Source: JAVBNF01 sp031551725 (GTDB taxonomy: Bacteria; Bacteroidota; Bacteroidia; Bacteroidales; P3). Taken from it: DNA of 43,407 nucleotides. Within the stretch, counting starts at the first letter, position 1. The number at the start of each line of letters is the position of its first letter. A program made the translations under genes and the position numbers. A model generated the notes under the pieces. It was not told where the DNA came from. It saw only the letters and a program-made list of their open reading frames with translations, and ran no database searches. The DNA lies in the NCBI GenBank assembly GCA_031551725.1, contig JAVBNF010000069.1, positions 1-43,407 of the forward strand. The letters are read 5' to 3'. Below are positions 7,842 through 16,460 of the stretch, in pieces.

Positions 7842-8316
7842 GATACTCTTTAGTAATCAATGGGTAAATAGATTTTGGAACAAAATGCTCAACATTGCCT
7901 TTATGACGAAGAATATCGCGCACAACAGACGAATTGATAAATGTGTGTTCAGGTTCTGTAAGCATAAAAATGGTTTCGATATCGCCGGACAAAACTTTGT
8001 TGGTTTGTCCGATACTTCGCTCGAATTCGAAATCAGCCGAAGTACGCAGCCCTCTTAAAAGATATTTGACTTTGTGGTTTTTACAAAAATCGACAGTCAA
8101 ACCGGTATATGTTTCAATTTGGATTTTAGTTTCGTTTTCAAATACTTTTTCAAGAAATTTTTTTCTGGTTTCCACAGAAAAGAAACCTTGTTTATCAGCA
8201 TTATATCCAATAGCAATAATAATTTTATCGAAAAGAGGTAAAGCGCGGCGAATAATGCTTTCGTGTCCTACCGTAATCGGGTCGAAAGAGCCCGGGAACA
8301 CTGCAATTTTTTCCAT
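7834..8316 (-). CDS. coaD: Pantetheine-phosphate adenylyltransferase
   Basis: A 160-residue cytosolic enzyme that transfers AMP from ATP to 4'-phosphopantetheine, the penultimate step of coenzyme A synthesis. The start PGSFDPITVGH contains the nucleotidyltransferase T/HxGH motif. YLLRGLRTSADFEFE is the pantetheine-contact region, and INSSVVRDI near residue 128 corresponds to the second ATP-binding motif (ISSSxxR). The length is normal. It lies two bases after the M23 peptidase gene and overlaps the ZIP gene by 8 bp, so it is in an operon driven from 9188-9218. Confidence 0.97.
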   Translation of the reverse strand: MEKIAVFPGSFDPITVGHESIIRRALPLFDKIIIAIGYNADKQGFFSVETRKKFLEKVFENETKIQIETYTGLTVDFCKNHKVKYLLRGLRTSADFEFERSIGQTNKVLSGDIETIFMLTEPEHTFINSSVVRDILRHKGNVEHFVPKSIYPLITKEYHA

Positions 8317-8318
8317 TT

Positions 8319-9164
8319 TTATCGAATTCTTAACACCTGTCCGGCTTTGATGCTTGCGCGGTTAGATATTTTATTAATCTTACAGATATTATTAACCGAA
8401 ACTTGATATTTTTGAGCGATTCCAGTAAGCGTTTCGCCTCTCTTAACCGTGTGAAAACGATTATCCTTGATATAATTGAAGTGCTCTTTGCAAAGCAATA
8501 AAGTATCGGAAATCAAACTTTTGGCTTCGAAATTGATAATTTTTTGCGGATCAATTGGATTTCCAAGATAACGAACTTCAAAATGCAAGTGGCTACCGCG
8601 CGAACGACCGGTATTTCCTCCCAATCCAATTAGTTCTCCAGCTTTTACAACATCATCTGGCCTAACATTCATTTTTGATAAGTGAGCATAATAGGTCTCA
8701 AGTCCGTTAGAATGGCGCAAAATAACAATATAACCGTAGGAAGGGCTCCGTTTCGCAATGCGGACAATTCCATCAAAAGTTGCATAAATCGGATCACCGG
8801 TATATACCTTCACATCAGTTCCGTAATGATAGCGGCGACCGCGCGGACCGAAAACCGAAGTTACACGGCCTTCACATGGATGCTCATAATGTTGTAGAAA
8901 AATGGGCGTAGTATCGGTTTTCTGGGTCATGTCGACCTTGGGATAGTGTAGAGATTCGACGTCGAAACTTTCGTAATCGTCTATCGAATAGGTAAACATG
9001 CGAGCATACTCGTCGAAGTTATAAAAATGATTGGCGATATCCACACTGTCATTCACACTTTCACTAACCTCTTGCTTCAATGCAGCATATGGGTCCCGTT
9101 GCGCAAAAGCGACGGATACATTCAAAAACATTAAGGTTAGAAATACGAATAACGGTTTATTCAT
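8319..9164 (-). CDS. M23 (LytM) murein peptidase with C-terminal LysM
   Basis: A 281-residue exported peptidoglycan hydrolase. The signal peptide ends AFAQ at residue 22. The M23 domain (~100-215) has the zinc ligands in YHYGTDVKV (H, D) and SHLHFEV (HxH), so it should be an active endopeptidase. The C-terminal ~45 residues (VKRGETLTGIAQKYQVSVNN...) are one LysM peptidoglycan-binding module. It probably acts in the periplasm in wall turnover or division. It is first in the minus-strand run, with a strong promoter 25 bp upstream. Confidence 0.93.
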   Translation of the reverse strand: MNKPLFVFLTLMFLNVSVAFAQRDPYAALKQEVSESVNDSVDIANHFYNFDEYARMFTYSIDDYESFDVESLHYPKVDMTQKTDTTPIFLQHYEHPCEGRVTSVFGPRGRRYHYGTDVKVYTGDPIYATFDGIVRIAKRSPSYGYIVILRHSNGLETYYAHLSKMNVRPDDVVKAGELIGLGGNTGRSRGSHLHFEVRYLGNPIDPQKIINFEAKSLISDTLLLCKEHFNYIKDNRFHTVKRGETLTGIAQKYQVSVNNICKINKISNRASIKAGQVLRIR

Positions 9165-9187
9165 CTATAAAATTCGTTTGTAAAGTG

Positions 9188-9218
9188 CAAAGGTAAGTAA
9201 AAAAAAGTTATTAACCAA
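9188..9218 (-). promoter_or_regulatory. Promoter of the M23-coaD-ZIP-GT run
   Basis: On the minus strand a TTG at 9218-9216, 20 nt and TACCTTTG at 9195-9188 match the Bacteroidetes consensus exactly. It is divergent from the corA promoter in the same intergenic region. Confidence 0.82.
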
Positions 9219-9284
9219 AATTATTTACAAACAAGCCTCACAATCAGCTATTTGAAAATATTTACTTCATTTATCAATAGAATA

Positions 9285-9315
9285 TTGTTAATTCCCCATA
9301 AAAATCGTACCTTTG
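9285..9315 (+). promoter_or_regulatory. Promoter of corA
   Basis: A TTG at 9285-9287, 20 nt and TACCTTTG at 9308-9315 form a consensus promoter. The ~70-nt leader that follows is unusual in containing a full Shine-Dalgarno sequence, AAGGAGGT at 9376-9383, six bases before the ATG at 9390. Confidence 0.82.
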
Positions 9316-9389
9316 CAAATCTAATCAAACGTCAAAAAGCAATGTAGCATTTAGGGTGCATATCCTACAAAAATCAAGGAGGTAAAGGT

Positions 9390-10304
9390 ATGGTGGAAAC
9401 CATCACATTTGGCAAATTAACGTGGTATCATATATTGAATCCCACGACAGAAGATCTTCAATTTCTGCAAGATCATTTTCAGTTCCACCCTTTGGATATT
9501 GAAGATTGCCAGAGTAGCAACCAGCGCCCGAAAATTGACGTTTACGACCAGTATAATTTCTTAATTCTTCATTTTCCGTATTTTGACCGCAATAATAAAC
9601 TAATCCGCACAAAGGAAGTAAAAATTTTTTGGGGCGAAGATTACATTATCACCATCGGGCGCTCGCACTGGGTAATTAAGAATTTATTCAGCAATGCTTT
9701 GAAAGATCCGGAGAGTGCCGACGAGTTTGCAAAGAAAAATAGCGACACACTGCTTTATACAATACTATACCGCTTAATGGCAGAGTCTTACGCATTGCTA
9801 CTTCGAGTAAGCGGTGAGGTAGAATTAATCAATCGGGAACTTTTTAGTCGCCGAGCAGAGCAAACCATTGAACGTATTTCTGTTACACGACGAAATATCA
9901 TTTTACTAAATACAACTTTCAAACCTCAATTACGCTTGTTCCATAAATTCGAATCCGGTGAAATTAAAGGATTTGCGAATTATGAAGAAATGGAAATCTA
10001 TTGGGGTAATATCTTAGACTATTACCAAAAAATCTGGGATATGGTGGAAGATAACGGCGAGTTGATTGAGGGTTTGTCGAAAACCTTTGATTCTTTGCAG
10101 ACTAACCGCATCAATGAAATCATGAAAATCATGACGTTCATCTCCACTTTGTTTCTCCCATTAACCTTTATAACAGGTATTTATGGTATGAATGTAGGTT
10201 TGCCATACATGAACACAAGCTATGTTTTTTGGGGCTTGATGTGCGTCATGTTCACCGTTGCTATTGGCTTTGTTATCTTCTTCAAACGCAAACGCTGGCT
10301 CTAA
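9390..10304 (+). CDS. corA: CorA family magnesium/divalent cation transporter
   Basis: A 304-residue inner-membrane channel. The long N-terminal cytosolic part (LDIEDCQSSNQRPKID near 35-50, HFPYF) is that of CorA. Two C-terminal membrane helices flank the YGMNVGLPYM selectivity loop with the GMN signature at ~266-268. The protein ends in a basic tail (KRKRWL) as usual. It should take up Mg2+ (or Co2+/Ni2+) as a pentamer. The ATG at 9390 is supported by a strong AAGGAGGT ribosome site, rare in this phylum. The stop codon overlaps the next start (TAATG), so the U32 gene is translationally coupled. Confidence 0.95.
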   Translation: MVETITFGKLTWYHILNPTTEDLQFLQDHFQFHPLDIEDCQSSNQRPKIDVYDQYNFLILHFPYFDRNNKLIRTKEVKIFWGEDYIITIGRSHWVIKNLFSNALKDPESADEFAKKNSDTLLYTILYRLMAESYALLLRVSGEVELINRELFSRRAEQTIERISVTRRNIILLNTTFKPQLRLFHKFESGEIKGFANYEEMEIYWGNILDYYQKIWDMVEDNGELIEGLSKTFDSLQTNRINEIMKIMTFISTLFLPLTFITGIYGMNVGLPYMNTSYVFWGLMCVMFTVAIGFVIFFKRKRWL

Positions 10305-12130
10305 TGACTTCGGAAATAGAGCTTTTAGCTCCTGCAAAAGATTTAATTACCGGTAAAACTGCCATTCGTTATGGCGCAGATGCTGTTTACATTGGCGCAC
10401 CTAAATTCGGCGCCCGATCGGCAGTTGGGAATTCATTTGAAGATATTTATGAATTAATTAGTTATGCGCATTTATTTAAAGCAAAAGTTTATATTGTTTT
10501 AAATACCATTTTGTATGCACGGGAAGTGCCGGAGGTTGAAAAATACATCTGGAAATTGTATGAAATGGGTGCCGATGCAATTATTATCCAGGATTATGGA
10601 ATTTTGGAACTGAATCTTCCTCCTATCCAATTGTTTTCCAGTACACAAATGAATAACGTAGATGCCGAACAGGTGGCATTTCTGGAAAAAGTCGGATTCT
10701 CAAGGGTTATTTTAGCGAGAGAACTTGATTTAGAAACGATTAAAGATATTCGTTCAAAAACGAATGTAGATTTAGAAAGCTTTGTACACGGCTCTTTATG
10801 CGTTAGTTATAGCGGAAGGTGCTATTTAAGCTGTAGCCGAAACGAACGCAGTGCCAACCGCGGCGAATGTGCCCAACCTTGCAGGTTAAAGTACAATTTG
10901 CGCGATGGAAACGGCGATTTTATTGTGTATGACAAGCATTTGCTTTCGCTAAAAGATTTAGATTTATCGAATTCGATTGAAAATCTTTTGAATGCAGGTA
11001 TTACCTCGTTTAAAATAGAAGGGCGTTTGAAAGACGTGAATTATGTACAAAATATTGTTGCTCATTACAATAAAAAGCTGAATGAGGTTTTAAGATCGTA
11101 TCCTCATTTAAAACGGGCTTCCTCTGGTACAAGCATTTGCAAATTTGAACCCAATCCGGAGAAAAGTTTCCATCGTTCTGCTACAAAATATTTCTTAAAC
11201 GGTCGAACAGAGGCTGTTGCTTCTATTCATACACCAAAATCAACCGGCGAGCGAATTGGAATGATCAGCAAAATGGGCTGGGATTATTTTGAACTGGATG
11301 TACCTCACAATCTGCATAATGGAGATGGGCTTTGTTTCATGTCAAAAAGTAAAGATTTTCTTGGAACAAATATTAATAAGATTGAAAATCAGAAAGTTTA
11401 TCCAAATCGAATGGATGGCCTGCAAGTCGGAATTGAAATTTTCCGCAATTCGGATTTGGCTTTTGACAAACTGCTTGAGCAAGATACTACCGAACGAAAA
11501 ATTGAGGCTTCAATCACGCTTTTATTCAAAGACAATATTCTTGAAATCAGTATTATTGATGAAGATTGTACAGAGGTAAACTTGCAGAAAGCACAAGATT
11601 TCGAACTTCCGCAACAAGCGGAGCGCAATGAAGAAAACTTTCGCAAACAATTTGAGAAAACAGGCGGTACAATTTTCGAAATCAAAGAGATAGAAATTCT
11701 CACTCCGCTCCCATTTTTGCGAATGTCGGAACTGAATGAACTGCGCAGAGAATTACTTTCAAAACTACAGGAAAAACGTTTGGCAACTTATCAACGTTCC
11801 GAGCGGACACAAGCGATTACATATCCTCAATATCCTGAAAAAGAGTTAGGTTTCGAAGCCAATATTGCCAATCCATACGCCCGTTTGTTTTTGCAAAGAT
11901 GCGGGGTTAAGCAGTTTACCGATGCTTTTGAATTGGAACAACCGGAAAATGCGATTTTAATGACTTGCAAGCATTGCATTAAATATCAATTAAATGCCTG
12001 CGAAAAACGACAATCCGAAAATGCGAATTTCCAAAAATTGAAAGAACCTTTATTTTTGGAACATGGAAAAGAAAGCTACAGGCTTCACTTTAACTGCAAA
12101 GCCTGTCAAATGCAGCTTTCTAAAAATTAA
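10304..12130 (+). CDS. Peptidase U32 family protein with DUF3656 (RlhA-like RNA hydroxylation)
   Basis: A 608-residue protein. The N-terminal half is the U32 fold, starting ELLAPAKDLITGKTAIRYGA. It carries the signature FVHGSLCVSYSGRCYLSCSR...NRGECAQPCR near 160-195, whose cysteines are the conserved cluster ligands. A DUF3656-like region follows. Two-domain U32 proteins of this length resemble RlhA, needed for hydroxylation of C2501 in 23S rRNA; the shorter TrhP homologues act on tRNA uridine 34. The C-terminus has an extra pair of Cys motifs (CKHC, CKAC) that may bind metal. The ATG at 10304 is chosen, overlapping the corA stop; the longer frame from 10229 overlaps corA and looks unreal. 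It is not likely a true peptidase. Confidence 0.88.
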   Translation: MTSEIELLAPAKDLITGKTAIRYGADAVYIGAPKFGARSAVGNSFEDIYELISYAHLFKAKVYIVLNTILYAREVPEVEKYIWKLYEMGADAIIIQDYGILELNLPPIQLFSSTQMNNVDAEQVAFLEKVGFSRVILARELDLETIKDIRSKTNVDLESFVHGSLCVSYSGRCYLSCSRNERSANRGECAQPCRLKYNLRDGNGDFIVYDKHLLSLKDLDLSNSIENLLNAGITSFKIEGRLKDVNYVQNIVAHYNKKLNEVLRSYPHLKRASSGTSICKFEPNPEKSFHRSATKYFLNGRTEAVASIHTPKSTGERIGMISKMGWDYFELDVPHNLHNGDGLCFMSKSKDFLGTNINKIENQKVYPNRMDGLQVGIEIFRNSDLAFDKLLEQDTTERKIEASITLLFKDNILEISIIDEDCTEVNLQKAQDFELPQQAERNEENFRKQFEKTGGTIFEIKEIEILTPLPFLRMSELNELRRELLSKLQEKRLATYQRSERTQAITYPQYPEKELGFEANIANPYARLFLQRCGVKQFTDAFELEQPENAILMTCKHCIKYQLNACEKRQSENANFQKLKEPLFLEHGKESYRLHFNCKACQMQLSKN

Positions 12131-13501
12131 TTATTTATTCATTTCCACAAAATATTTGTAGAAGTGTGGAATGGTTTCAATTCCTTTATAAAAACGAAAC
12201 AACTCGTAACTTTCGTTTGGTGAGTGAATTGCATCTTGTTCCAAACCAAATCCCATCAAAACGGATTTGATACCCAAAACGCGTTCGAATGTGGAGATAA
12301 TAGGGATACTTCCGCCGCTGCGTGTAGGAACAGGCATTTTGCCAAACGTGGTTTCGTATGCCTTTTCAGCAGCTTTGTATGCCGGAAGTGCGGTAGACAT
12401 TCCGTAGGCCTGTCCTCCGTGTAAAGGTTTCGCTTTTACTTTTACACAAGAAGGAGCCGTTTTTTCCAAGTGATTTTGAATAAGTTGAGCAATCTTTTCA
12501 TGGTCTTGGTTGGGAACCAGACGCATAGAAATTTTAGCGTGAGCTGTTGAAGGCAACACTGTTTTAGAACCTTCGCCAATGTATCCTGACCAAATTCCAT
12601 TTACATCCAATGAAGGGCGGATTCCCGTTCTTTCAAGGGTTGTATAGCCTTTTTCGCCATGAATTTCCTCAATATCAAGGGCTTTTTTGTATGCCTCAAG
12701 ATCGAACGGCGCGGCAGCCATAGCTTCGCGTTCATCGGCAGAAAGTTCAATCACATCATCATAAAAGCCCGGAATCGTAATATGGTTGTTTTCGTCGAAC
12801 AAATCGGCAATCATTTTGGCTAAAACGTTTGCCGGGTTTGCAACAGCACCTCCGAAAAGTCCGGAATGCAAATCGCGGTTCGGTCCGGTTACTTCCACTT
12901 CCACATAAGTCAACCCCCTCAAACCGACTGTAATAGACGGAATATCGTTGGCAATCATGCTGGTATCCGAAACTAAAATTACATCGGCTTTAAGCATCTC
13001 TTTGTGTTTCACACAGAAAGCCTCCAAACTCGGCGATCCGATTTCTTCCTCGCCTTCGATCATAAATTTCACATTGCAAGGAAGTTGATTTGTTTTTACC
13101 ATGTATTCGAACGCTTTAGCGTGCATAAACGCCTGACCTTTATCATCATTGGCACCGCGGCCATAGATTTTGCCTTCTTTTACAACGGGTTCAAACGGTT
13201 TGGTATTCCACAGTTCGATCGGATCGACGGGCATTACATCATAATGACCATAAACCAAAACAGTTGGGAGTTTCGGATCGATGATTTTTTCGCCATAAAC
13301 AACAGGATTTCCGGCAGTTTCCATCACTTCGGCTTTGTCGACGCCGGCTTTAAGCATGCTGTCGCACCAATATTGAGCCGCTTTTTGCATTTGATTTTTA
13401 TCTACATTTCCGGAACTGATGGACGGAATACGCAGTAAACCAAAAAGTTCTTCCAGAAAACGCTCTTTGTTTTGTTCGATGTAATTGTTGATGTCTTTCA
13501 T
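12131..13501 (-). CDS. M20 family dipeptidase
   Basis: A 456-residue metallopeptidase of the M20 family (CNDP/PepV-like branch). Zinc-site motifs are in order: VYGHYDVMPVDP (His, Asp), GRGANDDKGQ (bridging Asp), EGEEEIGSPS (catalytic Glu pair), VSDTSM (Asp) and a C-terminal His in DAIHSPNE. HSGLFGG opens the lid domain. It should cleave dipeptides in the cytosol. No signal peptide is present. Its stop codon abuts that of the convergent U32 gene with no intervening base. A -7 element (TATCTTTG) lies at 13528-13521. Confidence 0.92.
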   Translation of the reverse strand: MKDINNYIEQNKERFLEELFGLLRIPSISSGNVDKNQMQKAAQYWCDSMLKAGVDKAEVMETAGNPVVYGEKIIDPKLPTVLVYGHYDVMPVDPIELWNTKPFEPVVKEGKIYGRGANDDKGQAFMHAKAFEYMVKTNQLPCNVKFMIEGEEEIGSPSLEAFCVKHKEMLKADVILVSDTSMIANDIPSITVGLRGLTYVEVEVTGPNRDLHSGLFGGAVANPANVLAKMIADLFDENNHITIPGFYDDVIELSADEREAMAAAPFDLEAYKKALDIEEIHGEKGYTTLERTGIRPSLDVNGIWSGYIGEGSKTVLPSTAHAKISMRLVPNQDHEKIAQLIQNHLEKTAPSCVKVKAKPLHGGQAYGMSTALPAYKAAEKAYETTFGKMPVPTRSGGSIPIISTFERVLGIKSVLMGFGLEQDAIHSPNESYELFRFYKGIETIPHFYKYFVEMNK

Positions 13502-13520
13502 ATTGTTATCATTTTTTTTA

Positions 13521-13528
13521 CAAAGATA
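13521..13528 (-). promoter_or_regulatory. -7 element for the M20 peptidase
   Basis: The minus strand reads TATCTTTG, 20 bp before the start codon at 13501. The -33 element is weak. The rest of the 13502-13723 gap is AT-rich and shows no other clear signal for the sulfatase gene beyond an AATTATTCATAATT palindrome just before its start. Confidence 0.6.
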
Positions 13529-13723
13529 GGAAAAATTTATGAACGATGAATGATGAATAAAGGTAGAAAATTTTCATTAATAAAAATATTAAATATTTTT
13601 TTTAGTTTTAATGAACTTTTTTGCTTCTTGTTTGTTTAATAGTAAATGTTGATTATTTTATTTTTACTCATTTAAGCTAAGTTACTCAATACTAATACAC
13701 ATATTTACTAATTATTCATAATT

Positions 13724-15319
13724 ATGAAACTAAATTTGAAACAGACGCTTAAAAACTGCGGAAAAGTAGCCGCGGTGGGTGCTGTTTTAGCTTCGGGAGC
13801 AATCATTCCTCAGAAAGCTGAAGCACAGCAAAAGCAAAGTAAAGGTAAAACAACCGACAAACCCAACATTTTAGTTATTATGGGTGACGACATTGGTTGG
13901 TTCAATCCAAGTTGTTACAATCGAGGAATGATGGGATTCCAAACCCCCAACATTGATCGTATTGCCAATGAAGGCGCAATGTTTATGACTTGGTATGGAC
14001 AACAAAGTTGTACCGCAGGTCGCGCAGCATTTATTACAGGACAATCTCCAATTCGTACAGGTTTGACCAAAGTTGGAATGCCGGGGGCTCCTATTGGGAT
14101 TTCGGATCAAGATCCAACAGTTGCAGAATTGTTAAAATCATTGGGATATTCTACCGGACAATTTGGAAAAAACCACTTGGGTGATAAAGATGAATTTCTT
14201 CCGACCAAACATGGTTTTGACGAATTTTTCGGAAATCTTTATCACTTAAACGCCGAAGAAGAGCCGGAAGATCCTGATTATCCAAAAGATCCAAACTACA
14301 GAAAGATGTTCGGCCCTCGCGGTGTACTTAAATGTACTGCCGACGGAAAAATTGAGGATACCGGTCCGCTTACCAAAAAGAGAATGGAAACCGTTGATTA
14401 TGAATTTGCCAACGCAGCAATGGATTTCATGACACGTAAATCTAAAGAAGACAAACCGTTCTTCTGTTATTTCAATTCAACCCGTATGCACGTTTTCACT
14501 CATTTGGCTCCGGGTGTTGACGGTAAAACAGGATTGGGATTGCAAGCAGACGGCATGGTTGAGCATGATTCAATCGTTGGCATGTTGTTGAAAAAATTGG
14601 ATGAACTTGGCCTCACTGACAATACAATCGTTGTTTATACCACTGATAATGGTGCTGAATTATTATCATGGCCCGACGGAGGAAGTACTCCTTTCCGTGG
14701 TGAAAAAGCAACAAATTGGGAGGGTGGTTTCCGTGTGCCTACCGTCATTCGTTGGCCGGGTGCTATTAAACCGGGAACAATTGTAAATGACATTTGTGCT
14801 CATGAAGATCTTATCCCTACATTTTGTGCAGCGGCCGGAGAACCGAATATTGTTGAAAAATGTAAATCCGGTTATTCTTCAAATGGAAAATCTTTCAAAG
14901 TGCATTTAGATGGCTATAACCTTATGCCCTTCTTAAAAGGCGACGAAAAAGAATCTCCCCGTAAAGAGTTCTTTTATTGGAGCGACGACGGTGACTTGTT
15001 TGCACTTCGCTACAACCGTTGGAAAATCTCATTTATCGAACAATATTACGAAGGAATTGATATCTGGGTAAAAGATTACACCAAATTGCGTGTCCCGAAA
15101 TTGTACGATTTATACACCGATCCTTTTGAAAGAAGTGATAAATCAATCGAATACAGTTTATGGATGATTCACCATGCTTATATCAACTATGGAGCCATTG
15201 CTTATGTTTCAAAATGGATGATGAGTTTTAAAGACTTCCCACCCAGACAAAAACCGGCTTCATTCACATTTGATATGGATGAAGTTATGAAAAAACTAAG
15301 CACTCCAACCAAAAACTAA
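13724..15319 (+). CDS. Arylsulfatase (formylglycine sulfatase)
   Basis: A 531-residue exported sulfatase. Residues 1-35 form a signal peptide ending AEAQ. KPNILVIMGDDIGW supplies two metal-binding Asp (55, 56). C96 in CTAGRAAFITG fits the C-x-A/P-x-R motif whose cysteine is oxidised to formylglycine; alanine rather than proline at +2 is the variant accepted by anaerobic maturases. GKNHLGD and TTDNGAE carry further active-site residues. The substrate is unknown: a host or algal sulfated glycan, or a small aryl sulfate. The enzyme would act in the periplasm or on the surface. A strong terminator follows at 15331-15358. The maturase gene is two genes downstream. Confidence 0.94.
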   Translation: MKLNLKQTLKNCGKVAAVGAVLASGAIIPQKAEAQQKQSKGKTTDKPNILVIMGDDIGWFNPSCYNRGMMGFQTPNIDRIANEGAMFMTWYGQQSCTAGRAAFITGQSPIRTGLTKVGMPGAPIGISDQDPTVAELLKSLGYSTGQFGKNHLGDKDEFLPTKHGFDEFFGNLYHLNAEEEPEDPDYPKDPNYRKMFGPRGVLKCTADGKIEDTGPLTKKRMETVDYEFANAAMDFMTRKSKEDKPFFCYFNSTRMHVFTHLAPGVDGKTGLGLQADGMVEHDSIVGMLLKKLDELGLTDNTIVVYTTDNGAELLSWPDGGSTPFRGEKATNWEGGFRVPTVIRWPGAIKPGTIVNDICAHEDLIPTFCAAAGEPNIVEKCKSGYSSNGKSFKVHLDGYNLMPFLKGDEKESPRKEFFYWSDDGDLFALRYNRWKISFIEQYYEGIDIWVKDYTKLRVPKLYDLYTDPFERSDKSIEYSLWMIHHAYINYGAIAYVSKWMMSFKDFPPRQKPASFTFDMDEVMKKLSTPTKN

Positions 15320-15330
15320 CATTAATCAAA

Positions 15331-15358
15331 AAGCCGTTCTATTAGAACGGCTTTTTTT
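15331..15358 (+). terminator. Rho-independent terminator after the sulfatase gene
   Basis: AAGCCGTTCT and AGAACGGCTT form a perfect 10-bp stem with a 3-nt loop, followed by a run of T. It begins 11 bp after the sulfatase stop and lies before the HAD gene, so the HAD gene depends on read-through or on its own promoter. Confidence 0.93.
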
Positions 15359-15372
15359 AAACTCACAAAATC

Positions 15373-16356
15373 ATGAAAAAGTATATTTTTATAGGATTTG
15401 CTTTTTTTTCGCTTGTAAGTTGCAAGCAAGAAAAAGCAATCGTAATAAGCGATCCGCTTCCTTCATGGAACGAAACATCTAACAAAGATGCTATTATAGA
15501 TTTTGTCACATTGACAACAACCGAAGGCAACGAAAACTTTATTCCGGTAGCCGACCGTATTGCTGTGTTTGACAATGATGGTACGCTTTGGTGCGAACAA
15601 CCGCTTTATTTCGAGATGGTTTATTCTATTGCAGCAACGAAAGCGCTCGCTGCCCATAATGATAAATTGATGAAATATCCCGAAATCCAAGCATTAGTAA
15701 AAGGTGATATGGAAGCATTTATGAAATCTGGCGCCAAAGGAATTCTCGAGGCCTTTGCTATTTCACATTCGGCGGTAAGCCCCGAAGAATTTAACACCAT
15801 GGCAAAAGCATGGGTTGATACGGCCGTTCATCCGAAAACCAAAGAGAAATTTGTGAGTATGACTTACAAACCGATGGTTGAATTATTGAAGTATCTCCAA
15901 GATAATCAATTTAAAACCTATATTGTTTCCGGAGGCAGCACGCAATTTATCCGTATATTTAGCCAAGACGCTTACAATATTCCGCCTGAACAAGTGATCG
16001 GAACGATGTTCAAAGCTGAATATAAAGATTATAAAATTACTGTAAAACCTGAAGTTTTCTTAATGGACGACCATGCAGGCAAACCCGAAGCCATTTTCAA
16101 CATCATTGGTAAAAAGCCTGTATTGGCATTCGGTAATTCGGATGGCGATTTGGAAATGCTTCAATGGACATCTACCAATTTGCTGCCGCATCTTGCTTTA
16201 ATTCTGCATCATACCGATGCGGAAAGAGAAGTTGCCTACGACAGTTTGTCGAAAATCGGAACTTTGAAAAACGCTTTGATTGAAGGCGCTCAAAAAGGTT
16301 GGATTATTGTGGATATGAAAAATGATTTTAAAAAGGTTTATTCCTTTGAAAAATAA
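15373..16356 (+). CDS. HAD-superfamily phosphatase, predicted lipoprotein
   Basis: A 327-residue protein. The N-terminus MKKYIFIGFAFFSLVSCKQ has a lipobox (LVSC, Cys17), so it is predicted to be a lipoprotein. The HAD motifs are AVFDNDGTLW (nucleophile and acid Asp), IVSGGST (motif II), a Lys-containing helix (HAGKPEAIF) and FGNSDGDLEML (motif III/IV), all intact. It resembles secreted phosphoserine-phosphatase-like hydrolases. The substrate is unknown. Its position between a sulfatase and its maturase suggests a shared substrate pathway, but this is only contextual. The anSME promoter lies across its 3' end. Confidence 0.88.
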   Translation: MKKYIFIGFAFFSLVSCKQEKAIVISDPLPSWNETSNKDAIIDFVTLTTTEGNENFIPVADRIAVFDNDGTLWCEQPLYFEMVYSIAATKALAAHNDKLMKYPEIQALVKGDMEAFMKSGAKGILEAFAISHSAVSPEEFNTMAKAWVDTAVHPKTKEKFVSMTYKPMVELLKYLQDNQFKTYIVSGGSTQFIRIFSQDAYNIPPEQVIGTMFKAEYKDYKITVKPEVFLMDDHAGKPEAIFNIIGKKPVLAFGNSDGDLEMLQWTSTNLLPHLALILHHTDAEREVAYDSLSKIGTLKNALIEGAQKGWIIVDMKNDFKKVYSFEK

Positions 16357-16375
16357 TTTTTAATCCGTAAATTTG
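16345..16375 (+). promoter_or_regulatory. Promoter of the sulfatase-maturase gene
   Basis: TTTG at 16345-16348, 19 nt and TAAATTTG at 16368-16375 match the Bacteroidetes consensus. It overlaps the end of the HAD gene. The leader that follows contains the inverted repeat at 16382-16434. Confidence 0.75.
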
Positions 16376-16381
16376 CCTAAT

Positions 16382-16455
16382 ATACGATGTACGATATGCG
16401 AAGTACGATGTAAATCTATTTCGCATATCGTATATTGTATATCGTAAATCGTATA
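16382..16455. repeat. Hairpin repeat built of TACGATG-type units
   Basis: The leader between the HAD and maturase genes is made of tandem TACGATG/TATCGTA-like units. Perfect 12-bp arms ACGATATGCGAA (16391-16402) and TTCGCATATCGT (16420-16431) are separated by 17 nt. The same unit makes a second hairpin at 29717-29768 before phoB. It is an intergenic dispersed repeat with potential to fold in the mRNA. Confidence 0.75.
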
Positions 16456-16460
16456 TATTT

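Noticed and set aside
10229..10303. N-terminal extension of the U32 protein
   Set aside because: The extra 25 codons overlap the corA membrane helix in another frame; the family start aligns with the ATG at 10304.
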